From NCBI RefSeq assembly GCF_002843605.1, contig NZ_CP025263.1, positions 2,571,501-2,635,500 on the forward strand: a stretch of 64,000 bases of DNA, written 5' to 3'. This document shows positions 11,601-22,500 of the stretch, piece after piece. A program made the translations under genes and the position numbers. Under the pieces are notes generated by a model, which worked only from the letters and a program-made list of their open reading frames with translations, had not been told where the DNA came from and made no database searches. The first letter of the stretch is position 1; the number at the start of each line of letters is the position of its first letter. Source of the stretch: Pseudomonas sp. S09G 359. Its GTDB lineage: Bacteria > Pseudomonadota > Gammaproteobacteria > Pseudomonadales > Pseudomonadaceae.

Positions 11601-14600
11601 CGCCTACATGGTGCCGACCCAGGTCCTGTTGCTAGCGGCGTTACCGCTGATGCCCAATGGCAAGTTGGATCGCAAGGCGTTGCCGCTGCCGGATGCGGCC
11701 CACGCGGATGCTGCCTACAGTGCGCCGCAAGGCGCGCTCGAGGAGCAAATCGCCGAGATCTGGCAGGCGGTGCTCAAGCGTACGCAGGTGGGTCGCCAGG
11801 ACAACTTCTTCGAGTTGGGAGGGGATTCGATCATCTCGATTCAAGTGGTGAGCCGGGCCCGCCAGGCGGGCATCGACTTTACCCCCAAAGAGTTATTCCA
11901 GCACCAGACCGTCCAGGGTCTTGCCAGTGTTGCGCGGCAGGGGGCGTCGGCCAATAGAATCGATCAGGGGCCGGTTAGCGGTGAGCTGGCCCTGCTGCCG
12001 ATCCAGCAGATGTTTTTCCAGTCCGCCGTGGCTGACCGTCACCACTGGAACCAGTCGGTGTTGTTGCAACCGCGTGAGCACTTGGAGGTGCAAGGGCTCG
12101 AACAGGCGTTGACCGCGCTGGTCTGCCACCACGACGCCCTGCGCCTGAGCTTCGTCGACGGCGGCCCGCAGGGTTGGCGTGCCAGCTACCGTACGCCCGG
12201 GGCCGGCTCTGGAATGCTCTGGCACGAAGCGGTGAGCGACAATGCCGCGTTGCTGGCCGCGTGTGAACGCGCGCAACGCAGCCTGGACATTGCAAACGGA
12301 CCGCTGGTGCGCGGCGTACTGTTCGATCTCGCGGATGGGACGCAGCGCCTGCTGTTGATCGTGCATCACCTGGTGGTGGACGGCGTGTCCTGGCGGATTC
12401 TCTTTGAAGACCTGCAAACAGCCTATCGCCAAGGGGCTGCAGCGTTGCCGGCCAAGACCAGCTCGCTGAAAACCTGGACCCAACGTCTGGGTGGCCATCA
12501 CCTGACGACGGCCGGTGCAGCCGCTGCCGCTTATTGGCTGAACCTGCCCGTCGGCGCTGACCCTGCGCTGCCTTGCGAACACCCCGACGCCAGCCTGCAA
12601 AAACAGCACGCCGCCAGCGTAAGCACCCGCCTGGATCGCCAGGCCACCAGTCGCTTGCTGCAACAGGCACCGGCCACTTACCGCACCCAGGTCAATGACC
12701 TGCTGCTCACCGCTTTGGCCCGCGTCATCTGTAACTGGACCGGCGGCGCCGAAGCGTGGGTACAGTTGGAGGGGCACGGCCGTGAAGATCTGTTCGACGA
12801 TGTCGACCTGACGCGCACTGTCGGCTGGTTGACCAGCGCGTTCCCGGCGCGATTGACGCCGCACGCCGAACTCGGTGTGTCGATCAAGGCGATCAAGGAG
12901 CAACTGCGGGCCATCCCCAACAAAGGCCTGGATTTCGGCATCCTGCGTTACCTTGGCACGCCTGACCAACAGGCGGCATTGGCGCGGTTGCCGGTGCCGC
13001 GTATCACGTTCAACTACCTGGGGCAGTTCGACGGCAGCTTTGACGATGACACGGCCTTGTTCGTGCCCGCCAAGGAAAGTGCCGGTGCCGAGCAAGGTGA
13101 CGATGCGCCACTGGGCAACTGGTTGAGCATCAACGGCCAGGTGTATGGCGGCGAGTTGACGCTGGAGTGGACCTTCAGCAACGAAATGTTCGCGCCCCAC
13201 ACGGTGCAGCACCTGGCGGATGCCTTGACCGCGCAACTGCTGGAACTGATCGAGCATTGCAGCGATGCCGAACATAGCAGCTTCACACCGTCGGACTTCC
13301 CACTCAGCGGCCTGGACCAGGCGCAATTGGACCAGTTACCGGTGGAGCGCAGGCAGGTCAGCGACCTTTATCCGTTGTCGCCGATGCAACAAGGCATGTT
13401 GTTCCACGGCCTGTTTGAAGCCGATTCGGGCGACTACATCAACCAGTTACGCGTGGACATCGAGGGCCTGGATGTCGAAACGTTCCGGGCTGCCTGGCAA
13501 GCCACCCTGCAAGCGCATGACGTGCTGCGCAGCGGGTTCTACTGGCAGGGTGACCTGAGCACGCCGGTGCAGGTGGTGTTTGATCAGGTTGTGCTGCCGT
13601 TCAGCACCCATGACCTGCGCGGTACATCCGATCAACCGGCGCGGCTCAAGCATTTTGCCGAGCAGGAGAAGGCCGCAGGCTTTGCCCTCGACACGGCACC
13701 GCTGCTGCGCCTGGCGCTGGTACGCACCGCCGAGCAGCGTCATCACCTGATCTACACCAGCCACCATATCCTCATGGACGGGTGGAGCAACGCCCAGTTG
13801 TTGGGGGAGGTCCTGCAGCGTTATGCCGGTACTTTTGTGCCGACCCACAACGGGCGCTACCGGGACTACATTGCCTGGCTGCAGGCCCGAGACATGCAGG
13901 CCAGCGAAGCGTTCTGGAAACAGCAGACGCAAGCGTTGTCCGGGCCGACCCTGCTGGCCGCCGCCATCCCGCGGTCGTTGCCGGCCACCCGTGGGACGGG
14001 GCGTGGCGAGCATCGTGTCCTGCTCGATCAGTTGGTCACTCAAGGCCTCAATAGCTTTGCCCGCCAGCAGAAAATCACCTTCAACACCCTGGTGCAGGCG
14101 GCCTGGTCGCTGCTGTTGCAACGCTATACCGGTCAGCAAACCGTGGCGTTCGGCGCGACGGTTTCCGGGCGTCCGGCAGAGCTGCGCGGTATCGAAGGGC
14201 AGATCGGCCTGTTCATCAACACCTTGCCGGTGATCAGCCAACCCCTGGCGGACCAGCCCATCGGCCAGTGGTTGCAGGGGTTGCAGGCGCTCAACCTGAG
14301 CCTGCGCGAGCAGGAACACACGCCGTTGTACGAGATCCAGCGGTGGGCCGGGCGCAGTGGCGAGGCGTTGTTTGACAACCTGCTGGTGTTTGAGAACTAT
14401 CCGGTGTCCGAGGCCCTGGCGGCCGGTGCTCCCCAAGGTTTGCGCTTTGGTGAGGTGCTGGGGCATGAGCAGACCAGTTTCCCGTTGACCTTGTTGGTGG
14501 ATGCGGGGGCGCAACTGGCACTGACCTTCAAATATGCCGAAGCCGAATTCGACGCGCCCGTCATACAGGCGCTGGCCGACCATCTGCGACGTTTGATCGA

Positions 14601-16545
14601 GGCGATCTGCAGCGGCTCCAGTGAGCGTTGCGTGGGCGAGTTGATGCTGTTGAACCCGGCAGAATATGCCCAACAGATGCACCAGTGGAACGCCACGCAA
14701 ACCCTCTATCCGTTGCAGTCCAGCGTTCAACAGCTGATCGAGGCACAGGTGGAGCGCACGCCTGACGAGGTGGCGTTGACGGCGGGCGAACAGCAACTGA
14801 GTTACCGCGAACTCAACCGCCGTGCCAACCGGTTGGCCCACCATTTGGTCGGGCTGGGCGTGGGGCCAGATGTGTTGGTGGGCATTGCGTTGGAGCGTTC
14901 GGTGGAGATGGTCGTGGCGTTGCTGGCCGTGCTCAAGGCGGGCGGGGCCTATGTACCTCTCGACCCGGACTACCCGACCGAGCGCCTGGCGTATATGCAG
15001 GCCGACAGTGGTATTCGCTGGCTGCTCAGTCATTCGGCATTGACCGACGATCTGCCCCAGGTCGACGGTGTGCAACGGCTGTTGCTGGATCAGTTGGCAT
15101 TGGCCGGCAGTGCCGAACACAATCCTCAGGTCGCGGTGGCAGGTGAAAACCTTGCCTACGTGATCTACACCTCCGGTTCTACCGGCCAACCCAAGGGCGC
15201 GGGTAACCGTCACAGCGCCTTGACCAACCGGCTGTGCTGGATGCAAGACGCTTATGGCTTGACGGCTGCGGACAACGTGCTGCAAAAAACGCCGTTCAGT
15301 TTCGACGTGTCGGTCTGGGAGTTTTTCTGGCCACTGTTGGCCGGCGCTCGCCTGGTCATGGCCGCCCCTGGTGCGCATCGCGATCCGGCGCAATTGATCG
15401 AGGTGATCAGCCGCGAACAGATCAGCACCTTGCACTTTGTGCCATCGATGCTGCAGGTGTTCTTGCAGGACCCGAATGTCCAGGCATGTCGCTCATTGAC
15501 CCGCATCGTCTGCAGTGGCGAGGCGCTGCCGGCCGAAGCGGCGCAGCAGGTATTCAAACAGTTGCCCCACGCCGGCTTGTACAACCTGTACGGCCCTACC
15601 GAAGCGGCGATCGATGTGACGCACTGGACTTGCCAGGACGACGACCGCCATAGCGTGCCGATCGGGCACCCGATCGCCAACCTGCACACCTACGTGCTGG
15701 ACGGCAATCTGCAACCGCTGCCGGTAGGCGTCGTGGGTGAGCTGTACCTGGCGGGCGAAGGGTTGGCACGTGGTTATCACCAGCGTCCAGCCTTGACTGC
15801 CGAGCGCTTTGTGGTGGACCCGTTCGTGGCCGGCCAGCGGATGTACCGCACCGGTGACCTGGCGCGGTTCGGCCGGGCAGGGGAGATCGAATACGCGGGA
15901 CGTATCGACCACCAGGTGAAAATTCGCGGCCTGCGTATCGAACTGGGCGAAATCGAAGCTGGCCTGCTCGCGCATCCGCAGGTCCTTGAGGCGGTAGTGG
16001 TGGCGGCAGGCACCGGGGCCCAGCAGATGTTGGTGGGGTACCTGGTGTGTGAAGGGGCAGTGGTACTCGAGGATATCCGGAGTTCGCTGCGCAGCCACTT
16101 GCCGGAATTCATGGTGCCGACGCATCTGCTGGTGTTGGACCAGATGCCGCTGAGTGCCAACGGAAAATTGGACCGCAAGTTATTGCCGGCGCCGGATGCA
16201 GCGCTGTCACGCGCGGTGTTCCAAGCCCCACGGGATGAGTTCGAACAAGCGATTGCGGGGGTTTGGCAAGCAGTGCTGGGGCTGACCGAGGTCGGCCTGG
16301 ACGACAACTTCTTCCAGCTCGGCGGTCACTCGTTGATGGCCACCCAGGTGGTGATGCAACTGCGCCAGCTACAAGGTGTGGAAGTGCCGCTCAAGTTGTT
16401 GTTCGAAACCCCGCACCTGGGGGCCTTCTGTGAACATGTGCGTGGGCTGCAGTCAGGGCATGAAAGCCTGGAGGATGAGCTGACTAAATCGTTGGGGGCT
16501 CTCAAACGTCTATCTGCTGAAGAGCTTGAGAAACTGATTTCCTGA
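8677..16545 (+). CDS. Pyoverdine peptide synthetase (NRPS), two modules, no thioesterase
   Basis: This 2622-residue synthetase starts one base after the previous stop, with GGAG at 8663-8666 as ribosome site, so it is co-translated with its neighbour. A short helical N-terminus (about 45 residues), probably a docking segment, precedes the domains: C of LCL type (50-490, PLSYAQQRQWFLW and HHIVSDG), A1 (505-1005), T (LGGDS), E (1095-1545, HHLVVDG), D-L type C (1560-1990, YPLSPMQQGM and HHILMDG), A2 (2010-2500), T (LGGHS, about 2545). The pocket of A1 reads D-A-W-Q-L-G-L-I-D, which fits Gln. A2 reads D-V-W-H-V-S-L-I-D, the usual Ser code. With the E domain, the predicted segment is D-Gln followed by L-Ser in the pyoverdine peptide. 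It ends in a charged helix (about the last 25 residues) suited to hand over to the next enzyme. Naming varies between strains (pvdJ, pvdK), so no symbol is given. Confidence 0.95.
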   Translation: MAALDNTSLVQRFIKLPAAQRRLFLEKLGSKGITLAQLPIPVSRHDQPRLPLSYAQQRQWFLWQLEPGSSAYHIPAALHLRGALDIAALERALSTLVVRHEALRTVFETVDGEAVQVVQPAQPLVIEKHAATSDGTPQSVQIKAFIDATLEQPFDLLAGPLLRVKLLQLGAEEQVLVIAQHHIVSDGWSMQIMVRELVELYQGYSQGHQVSLPVLPIQYADYAIWQRCWMEAGERERQLAYWTEQLGGEQSLLQLPHDRPRPAISSYRGQRCDIDIEPALTAALKQACRREGVTLFMLLLASFQVLLYRYSGQADIRVGVPVASRNRAECERLIGFFVNTQVLKADVIGTDTLSELLQQVKRTALQAQDYQDLPYEQLVEALQPERSLSHNPLFQVMFNHQVQGPVQAGQGADMGLGIEALTWDNHTSPFDLNLDTFEDEQRLWASMTYAVDLFDAATIQGMAAHWRNLLEAFAATPQVRIDDLPLLGRDEEQRMLTQWNHTHVDRPGVPFVHQWVAQRDPAAVALHFGPRSLNCAELNARANRLAAHLIEQGVGPDVLVGVAFERSVEMVVALLAVHRAGGAYVPLDPDYPQQRLAYMIADSGIGLLLTHAPVVPILPALEHVQLQLLDESDAAPATDPGVPDVALDPEHLAYVIYTSGSTGQPKGVAIRHRGLSNHMQWMRGYLPLTADDRVLQKTAFSFDASVWEFWLPLMGDAQLVMAPPSLSQDWAGLWSLVAAERISVLQLAPSLLQGVLPQADAAQLRSLSYLLAGGEALKASLVTQLNALWQGTLINLYGPTEATIDSCSFIATPQATQDIVAIGRPLDNVRTYVLNDGLAVCPVGGAGELYIAGDCLARGYFNRAALTAERFVPNPFDSQGSRLYRSGDRVRYRADGVLDYIGRLDHQLKLRGLRIELGEIEARLGELDAVREAVVLAQEVIQGTQLVAYVVAHADAAGNSGLPEQIKARLTEVLPAYMVPTQVLLLAALPLMPNGKLDRKALPLPDAAHADAAYSAPQGALEEQIAEIWQAVLKRTQVGRQDNFFELGGDSIISIQVVSRARQAGIDFTPKELFQHQTVQGLASVARQGASANRIDQGPVSGELALLPIQQMFFQSAVADRHHWNQSVLLQPREHLEVQGLEQALTALVCHHDALRLSFVDGGPQGWRASYRTPGAGSGMLWHEAVSDNAALLAACERAQRSLDIANGPLVRGVLFDLADGTQRLLLIVHHLVVDGVSWRILFEDLQTAYRQGAAALPAKTSSLKTWTQRLGGHHLTTAGAAAAAYWLNLPVGADPALPCEHPDASLQKQHAASVSTRLDRQATSRLLQQAPATYRTQVNDLLLTALARVICNWTGGAEAWVQLEGHGREDLFDDVDLTRTVGWLTSAFPARLTPHAELGVSIKAIKEQLRAIPNKGLDFGILRYLGTPDQQAALARLPVPRITFNYLGQFDGSFDDDTALFVPAKESAGAEQGDDAPLGNWLSINGQVYGGELTLEWTFSNEMFAPHTVQHLADALTAQLLELIEHCSDAEHSSFTPSDFPLSGLDQAQLDQLPVERRQVSDLYPLSPMQQGMLFHGLFEADSGDYINQLRVDIEGLDVETFRAAWQATLQAHDVLRSGFYWQGDLSTPVQVVFDQVVLPFSTHDLRGTSDQPARLKHFAEQEKAAGFALDTAPLLRLALVRTAEQRHHLIYTSHHILMDGWSNAQLLGEVLQRYAGTFVPTHNGRYRDYIAWLQARDMQASEAFWKQQTQALSGPTLLAAAIPRSLPATRGTGRGEHRVLLDQLVTQGLNSFARQQKITFNTLVQAAWSLLLQRYTGQQTVAFGATVSGRPAELRGIEGQIGLFINTLPVISQPLADQPIGQWLQGLQALNLSLREQEHTPLYEIQRWAGRSGEALFDNLLVFENYPVSEALAAGAPQGLRFGEVLGHEQTSFPLTLLVDAGAQLALTFKYAEAEFDAPVIQALADHLRRLIEAICSGSSERCVGELMLLNPAEYAQQMHQWNATQTLYPLQSSVQQLIEAQVERTPDEVALTAGEQQLSYRELNRRANRLAHHLVGLGVGPDVLVGIALERSVEMVVALLAVLKAGGAYVPLDPDYPTERLAYMQADSGIRWLLSHSALTDDLPQVDGVQRLLLDQLALAGSAEHNPQVAVAGENLAYVIYTSGSTGQPKGAGNRHSALTNRLCWMQDAYGLTAADNVLQKTPFSFDVSVWEFFWPLLAGARLVMAAPGAHRDPAQLIEVISREQISTLHFVPSMLQVFLQDPNVQACRSLTRIVCSGEALPAEAAQQVFKQLPHAGLYNLYGPTEAAIDVTHWTCQDDDRHSVPIGHPIANLHTYVLDGNLQPLPVGVVGELYLAGEGLARGYHQRPALTAERFVVDPFVAGQRMYRTGDLARFGRAGEIEYAGRIDHQVKIRGLRIELGEIEAGLLAHPQVLEAVVVAAGTGAQQMLVGYLVCEGAVVLEDIRSSLRSHLPEFMVPTHLLVLDQMPLSANGKLDRKLLPAPDAALSRAVFQAPRDEFEQAIAGVWQAVLGLTEVGLDDNFFQLGGHSLMATQVVMQLRQLQGVEVPLKLLFETPHLGAFCEHVRGLQSGHESLEDELTKSLGALKRLSAEELEKLIS

Positions 16546-16558
16546 CGAGGTACCTGGC

Positions 16559-19500
16559 GTGCAAAAGTTAATAGAGTCTGTAGGCGCGCTTTCCGTGCCA
16601 GAAAGGAAAGCGTTGGCCGTCCTGCTGAAGCAGAAGGGGATCAACCTGTATGGGATTGCCCCAGTGTTTCGGCGTGCTGAGGACGAGCCGCGCCTGCTGT
16701 CCTATGCTCAGCAACGCCAGTGGTTCCTGTGGAAAATGGACCCGCACAGTTGTGCCTACACCATCCCCCTGGCGATTCGCTTGCGCGGAGCGCTGGACGT
16801 CGAGGCGTTGCAATGCAGCTTCGATGCACTGATCGCCCGCCATGAGAGCTTGCGCACGGTATTTGTCGAGGCGGCCGATGGTCAGGTCGAACCGGTGATT
16901 CAGCCGCCAGCTTCGCTGGAGTTGACGGTGCAGGTGCTGGCTGGCGACGATCCCGAGGTGTTGGCGCACGCCGTCGAGGAGCAACTGGCGCAGCCGTTCG
17001 ACCTGGCAACCGGGCCGCTGGTCCGGGCCAGGCTGCTGCAGTTGGCGGTAGGCGACTGCGTATTGGTGGTGACGCAGCATCACATCGTTTCCGACGCATG
17101 GTCGATGGGGGTGATGGTCGACGAGGTGCTGGCGGCTTATACGGCGCTCAGTCGTGGGCTGCCACTGCCATCGTCGGAGCTGCCCATTCAGTATTCGGAT
17201 TACGCCGCCTGGCAACGCCATTGGATGGACAATGGTGAACGTGACCGGCAACTGGCGTATTGGCTAGGGCACCTGGGCGACACACCACAGCCTTTGCGCC
17301 TTCCGGGGCAGCGCGTAGCGCTGGGCCCGCGCAGTCATGAGGGTGGGCAGGCACGGATTGCGCTGGCCCCGGCCTTGTCGGAGCAACTCAAGGCCCTGGC
17401 GGCTCGCGAGGGCGTGACACTCTTCGTCCTGTTGTTGGCGAGTTTCCAGGCATTGCTGCACCGTTTGAGCGGGCTGGCGGATGTGCGTATCGGTGTGCCG
17501 GTGGCCAACCGCACTCGGGCGGAAACCGCAGGGCTGATCGGCTTTTTCGTCAACACTCAGGTACTCAAGGCCGACGTGCGCGGCGAAGACACCTTCAGCC
17601 AGTTGCTGGCGCAGATGCGTGACACCGCCCTGAAGGCGCAAACCTTCCAGGATTTGCCGTTCGAACAACTGGTAGATGCCTTGCAGCCGGAGCGCAGCCT
17701 CAGTCATTCGCCACTGTTCCAGGTGATGTTCAACCATCAGCATGACGCCCCCAGCCAGGCGCGCGCGTTGGGCGGTGGGCTCACGGTGGAAAACCTGGCG
17801 ACGCAGGTACACAGTGCCAAGTTCGACCTGACCCTCAATACGTTTGAGCACGCTGCAGGCATTGATGCCAACTTCATCTACAGCCGCGAGCTGTTCGATG
17901 CTGCGCTGATCGAGGCCTTGGCGGGTCAGTGGCAGCGCCTTCTGGCGGCAGTGGTCGAGAACCCTCGGCAACGTATCGAAGCACTGCCGGTGATTGACGC
18001 CAAGGATCAGCACCAGGTCCGGCAGTGGGGGGTTGGTGAGCCGGTGGCGTTTGTTGAGCAGGATGTGCTGGCGCTGTTCGCTCGCCAGGTTGCCGAGAAC
18101 CCCGAAGCGCTGGCGGTGGTGGACGAGGGGGCGGCCCTGACTTACCGTCAGTTGGAGGCGGCCGCAGAGCAACTGAGCCGTCGCTTGCACCTGGTAGGTG
18201 TGCGTCCCCACGCACGGGTCGGTGTGGTCCTGGAACGCTCGGTGGGTATGGTGGTGGCCATGCTAGGCGTGTTCAAGGCCGGTGCCACGTACCTGCCGCT
18301 GGCGGCGGATACCGCGCCCCAACGCTTGAACGATGTGCTTCGCGACAGTGGTGCACAGGTGGTGGTGGCAAGCGGCACGCTGGGCTCTCTGGATGCCGCG
18401 TTTACCGTGATCGACATCGATCAGCAGCCCCAGCAGGAAATGCCGTCGGTGCCTTGTACGGTGACGTTGCCGGAGCAGATCGCCTATGTGATCTATACGT
18501 CTGGCTCCACCGGTGCCGCGAAGGGCGTGATGGTCAGCCACGGCGCGTTAGCCAACTATGTGCAGGCGCTGTTGCAGCGCCTGCCGCCCGATAGCGGCAG
18601 CCGTATGGCGATGATCTCCACGGTGGCCGCAGACCTCGGGCATACCGTGTTGTTCGGTGCGCTGTGCTCGGGTCGGACCCTGCATCTGATCGGCGCACAA
18701 CTGGCCATGGACGCCAACGCCATGGCCGCGTACATGGCCACCCACAGGGTGGATGTAATGAAAATCGTACCTTCGCACCTCACCGCATTACTCAGCGCCG
18801 ACAACCCGGCGGCGGTGCTCCCAGCGAAAGTACTGATCCTGGGCGGTGAGGCCTGTTCGCCAGGCTTGCGCGATCGCCTGCGCCAGTTGGCGCCCGATTG
18901 CCAACTGATGAACCATTACGGCCCGACGGAAACCACCGTCGGCGTGCTGGCGGCAGCCGTGCCCGAGCAGGGCGACACGGTTCCGCTCGGCGTGCCGTTG
19001 GCCAATACCAGCGTGCAGGTACTCGATGCGAGCCTGCAAGGCGTCGGCAACGGCGGCAGTGGCCAGCTCTATATCGGCGGTGCTGGCCTGGCCCAGGGTT
19101 ATCTGGGGCAGCCGGCGCTGACGGCTGAGCGGTTTGTACCGGACCCGTCCTCTCGGAGCGGTGCGCGGCTGTACCGCAGTGGTGATCAGGTGCGGGTACA
19201 GGACGGTGTGTTCGACTACCAGGGCCGCATCGACGATCAAGTGAAAATCCGTGGTTACCGTGTTGAGCCCGGCGAAGTCACGGCCAGCCTGCGCAGCCTG
19301 CCCGGGGTCGAGGATGCGGCGGTGGTGGTCGGCATGGCCGACAGCGGCGCGCAGTTGTGGGCTTACGTGGTGTCCGCCGTGCCGGTAGCGAACCTGCTGG
19401 CGCAGTTGCGTGAACGCTTGCCGGCCTACATGCTGCCGAGCCACGTGCAAGTGCTCGAGCAACTGCCGTTGACCGCCAATGGCAAGCTTGACCGCAGGGC

Positions 19501-22500
19501 GCTGCCGGCGCCTGCCAGCCCCGATCATGCCCAACAGTACCAGGCCCCCCAGGGCGAACTGGCGCAGCGCATCGCGCAGGTCTGGCAGGATGTGCTCAAG
19601 CGTGAACACATCGGCGGCCAGGACAACTTCTTCGAACTGGGTGGCGATTCCATCATCTCGATTCAGGTGGTCAGCCGGGCCCGCCAGGCGGGTATTCGTT
19701 TTACCCCGCGCGACCTGTTCGAGCACCAGACCGTGCAGAGCCTGGCCAGCGTCGCCCAGACGGGTGACGGTGCCATGGTGATCGATCAGGGGCCGGTCAG
19801 CGGTGCATTACGCCTGTTGCCGATCCAGCAGATGTTTTTTGAGACGCCGATCCCGCAACGTCATCACTGGAACCAATCGGTGCTGCTGGAGCCCCAGCGG
19901 CCCCTGCAACCGGCGCTGCTGGAGCAGGTGTTGCAGGCGCTGGTCAGCCACCATGACGCCTTGCGCCTGAGTTTTCACCCCGGGCCCCACGGCTGGACCG
20001 CCGAGCATCGCGTGCTGCAAGGGCGTGAGCCATTGCTCTGGTGCGAAACAGCCGAGACTGACGCCCAGTGCCTGGAGATTTACCAGCGCGCCCAGTGCAG
20101 CCTCGACCTGAGCCAAGGCCCGTTGCTGCGCGGCGTGTTGCTGACGCTGCCGCAGGGCGGGCAACGATTGCTGTTGGCGGTGCATCACCTGGTCGTCGAC
20201 GGTGTGTCCTGGCGCATTCTTTTTGAAGACTTGCAGCTGGCCTATGAGCAGTTGCACAACGGCCAGCCCCTGCGTCTGCCGGCCAAGGCCAGTCCGTTCA
20301 AAGCCTGGAGTGACCGCTTGCATGCACTTGCCGGGCAGGCCGAACTGCGTCAGGAAAGCGACTATTGGCAGGCCCGCTTAAGCCCGGTGCACAGTGACCT
20401 GCCCGGGCGTCGCAACGTTCCGGTGGCGCTGATGCGCGAAGCGGTGACGGTGACCACGCGCCTCGACGCGTCGGTGACTCGGCAGTTGCTGCAGCAGGCG
20501 CCCGCCGCCTACCGCACCCAGATCAACGAGTTGCTGCTGGCCGCCTTGAGCCGCGTCATCTGCCGGTGGACCGGCCGTTCCAGCCTGGGCCTGATGCTCG
20601 AAGGGCATGGCCGCGAGGACCTGTTCGATGAGTTGGACCTGACCCGCACCGTCGGCTGGTTTACCAACAAATACCCGGTCTGCCTTACACCGGGCGTGAC
20701 CGTGGCGCAGAGCATCCAGTCGATCAAGGAGGAACTGCGTGCGGTGCCTAACAAAGGCCTTGGGTTTGGCGCCCTGCGTTATCTGGGGGTGGACGCTGAT
20801 CAGCAACGCCTGCGCAACCAAGCCTTGCCTTGTGTGACATTCAACTATTTGGGGCAATTCGACGCGAGCTTCGATCAGGATCAAGGCGCGTTGTTCGTAC
20901 CTTCCAGCGAGGCGGCAGGCAGCGAACGCGACAGCGAAGCACCGCTGGGTAATCTGTTGAGCCTCAACGGCCAGGTGTACGGCGGTGTATTGAATGTGGG
21001 TTGGACCTTCAGCGCAGCGATGTTCGACAGCGAAGTTATCCAGGCATTGGCCGATGACTACGCGCGTGAGCTGCAAGCCCTGGTCGAGCACTGCGTAGCG
21101 CCCGATGTGGTCGGCCTGACACCGGCTGATTTCCCCCTGGCCGGCGTCACCCAGGCGCAGCTCGACGCGTTGCCGCTGCCGGCGCGCAACGTGCTGGATA
21201 TGTACCCGTTGTCGCCAATGCAGCAAGGCATGCTGTATCACAGCCTGGAGGCGGGCGAGGGCGATTTGTATATCAACCAGACCTGTGTGCCGGTGCAGGG
21301 CTTGGATGTAAAACGCTTGGCTGCGGCCTGGGACCAGGTGCAGCAATGCCACGATATCCTGCGCACCGGGTTCTGGACGGCCAACGAGTTGGCGCAACCG
21401 TTGCAGATCGTCAGCCGGCAAGCACCGTCGGCGGTGCACATTGTGGACTGGCGCCAGCGCGAGGTCGGCCCGGATGACCTGGCCGAGCTGATCAGTGCCG
21501 ATTGCCGACAGGGCTTTGACATGCTCCAGGCGCCGCTGATGCGGGTGACGCTGGTGTGGCTGGACGAAAATCGCTGCCACCTGATCTGGACTCGCCATCA
21601 TATCCTGATGGACGGCTGGAGCAGCTCGCGCCTGCTGGGCGAGGTGTTCCAGGCCTACAACGGACAGGCCAGCAACCGCCAGAGTCGCTACCAGGATTAC
21701 ATTGCGTGGCTGCAACGCCAGGGCTCGACGGCGCTGGAAGCGTTTTGGCGGGAAAAACTCCAGGGCGTCACCGGGCCCACCGAGCTGGCCGGGAATGTCT
21801 ACCCGCGTCCCGCCACCCAGCCCGGTGGGCATGAAGCCATTTACCTGAACTGGGACCAAGCCCGGACCCTGCGCCTGCGTGAGCGCGCGCAACGCTGGCG
21901 CGTGACCCCCAACACCCTGATCCAGGCGGCCTGGCTGCTGCTGTTGCAGCGCTATACCGGGCAAGCCACGGTGTGTTTCGGTGCCACCGTGGCCGGGCGA
22001 CCCGCCAGCCTGCCTCAGGCCGACCAGATACTGGGGCTCTTCATCAACACCCTGCCGATTGTGCAGACGCCGCAACCGCAGCAGCCGCTCACCGAGTGGT
22101 TGGCGCAGTTGCAAGCGTTCAACCTGGATGCGCGGGACTACGAGCACGCATCCCTGGCGGAAATCCAGCGTTGGGCCGGGCAAAGTGGCCGGGCGATGTT
22201 TGACAGCATCATCGTGTTCGAAAACTACCCGGTCGATGATCGCCTGCAGGAGATGGAGCAGGGCACGCTGCAATTTGGCGCCGCTACCGGCCGGGATGTC
22301 ACCAACTACGCGATGGACCTGGCGGTGAACCTCACGGAATCGCTGGTGATCGAGTTCCTGTACTTGCGTAACCGCTTCAGCGACGAATCGGTACAGCGTA
22401 TTCGCGGCAGTTTTGAGGCCTTGTTGCTGGCCATGCTTGATGCCAACGACAGCACCGTGGGGCAGTTGTGCATGCTCACCGCACCACAGCGCGAGCATTT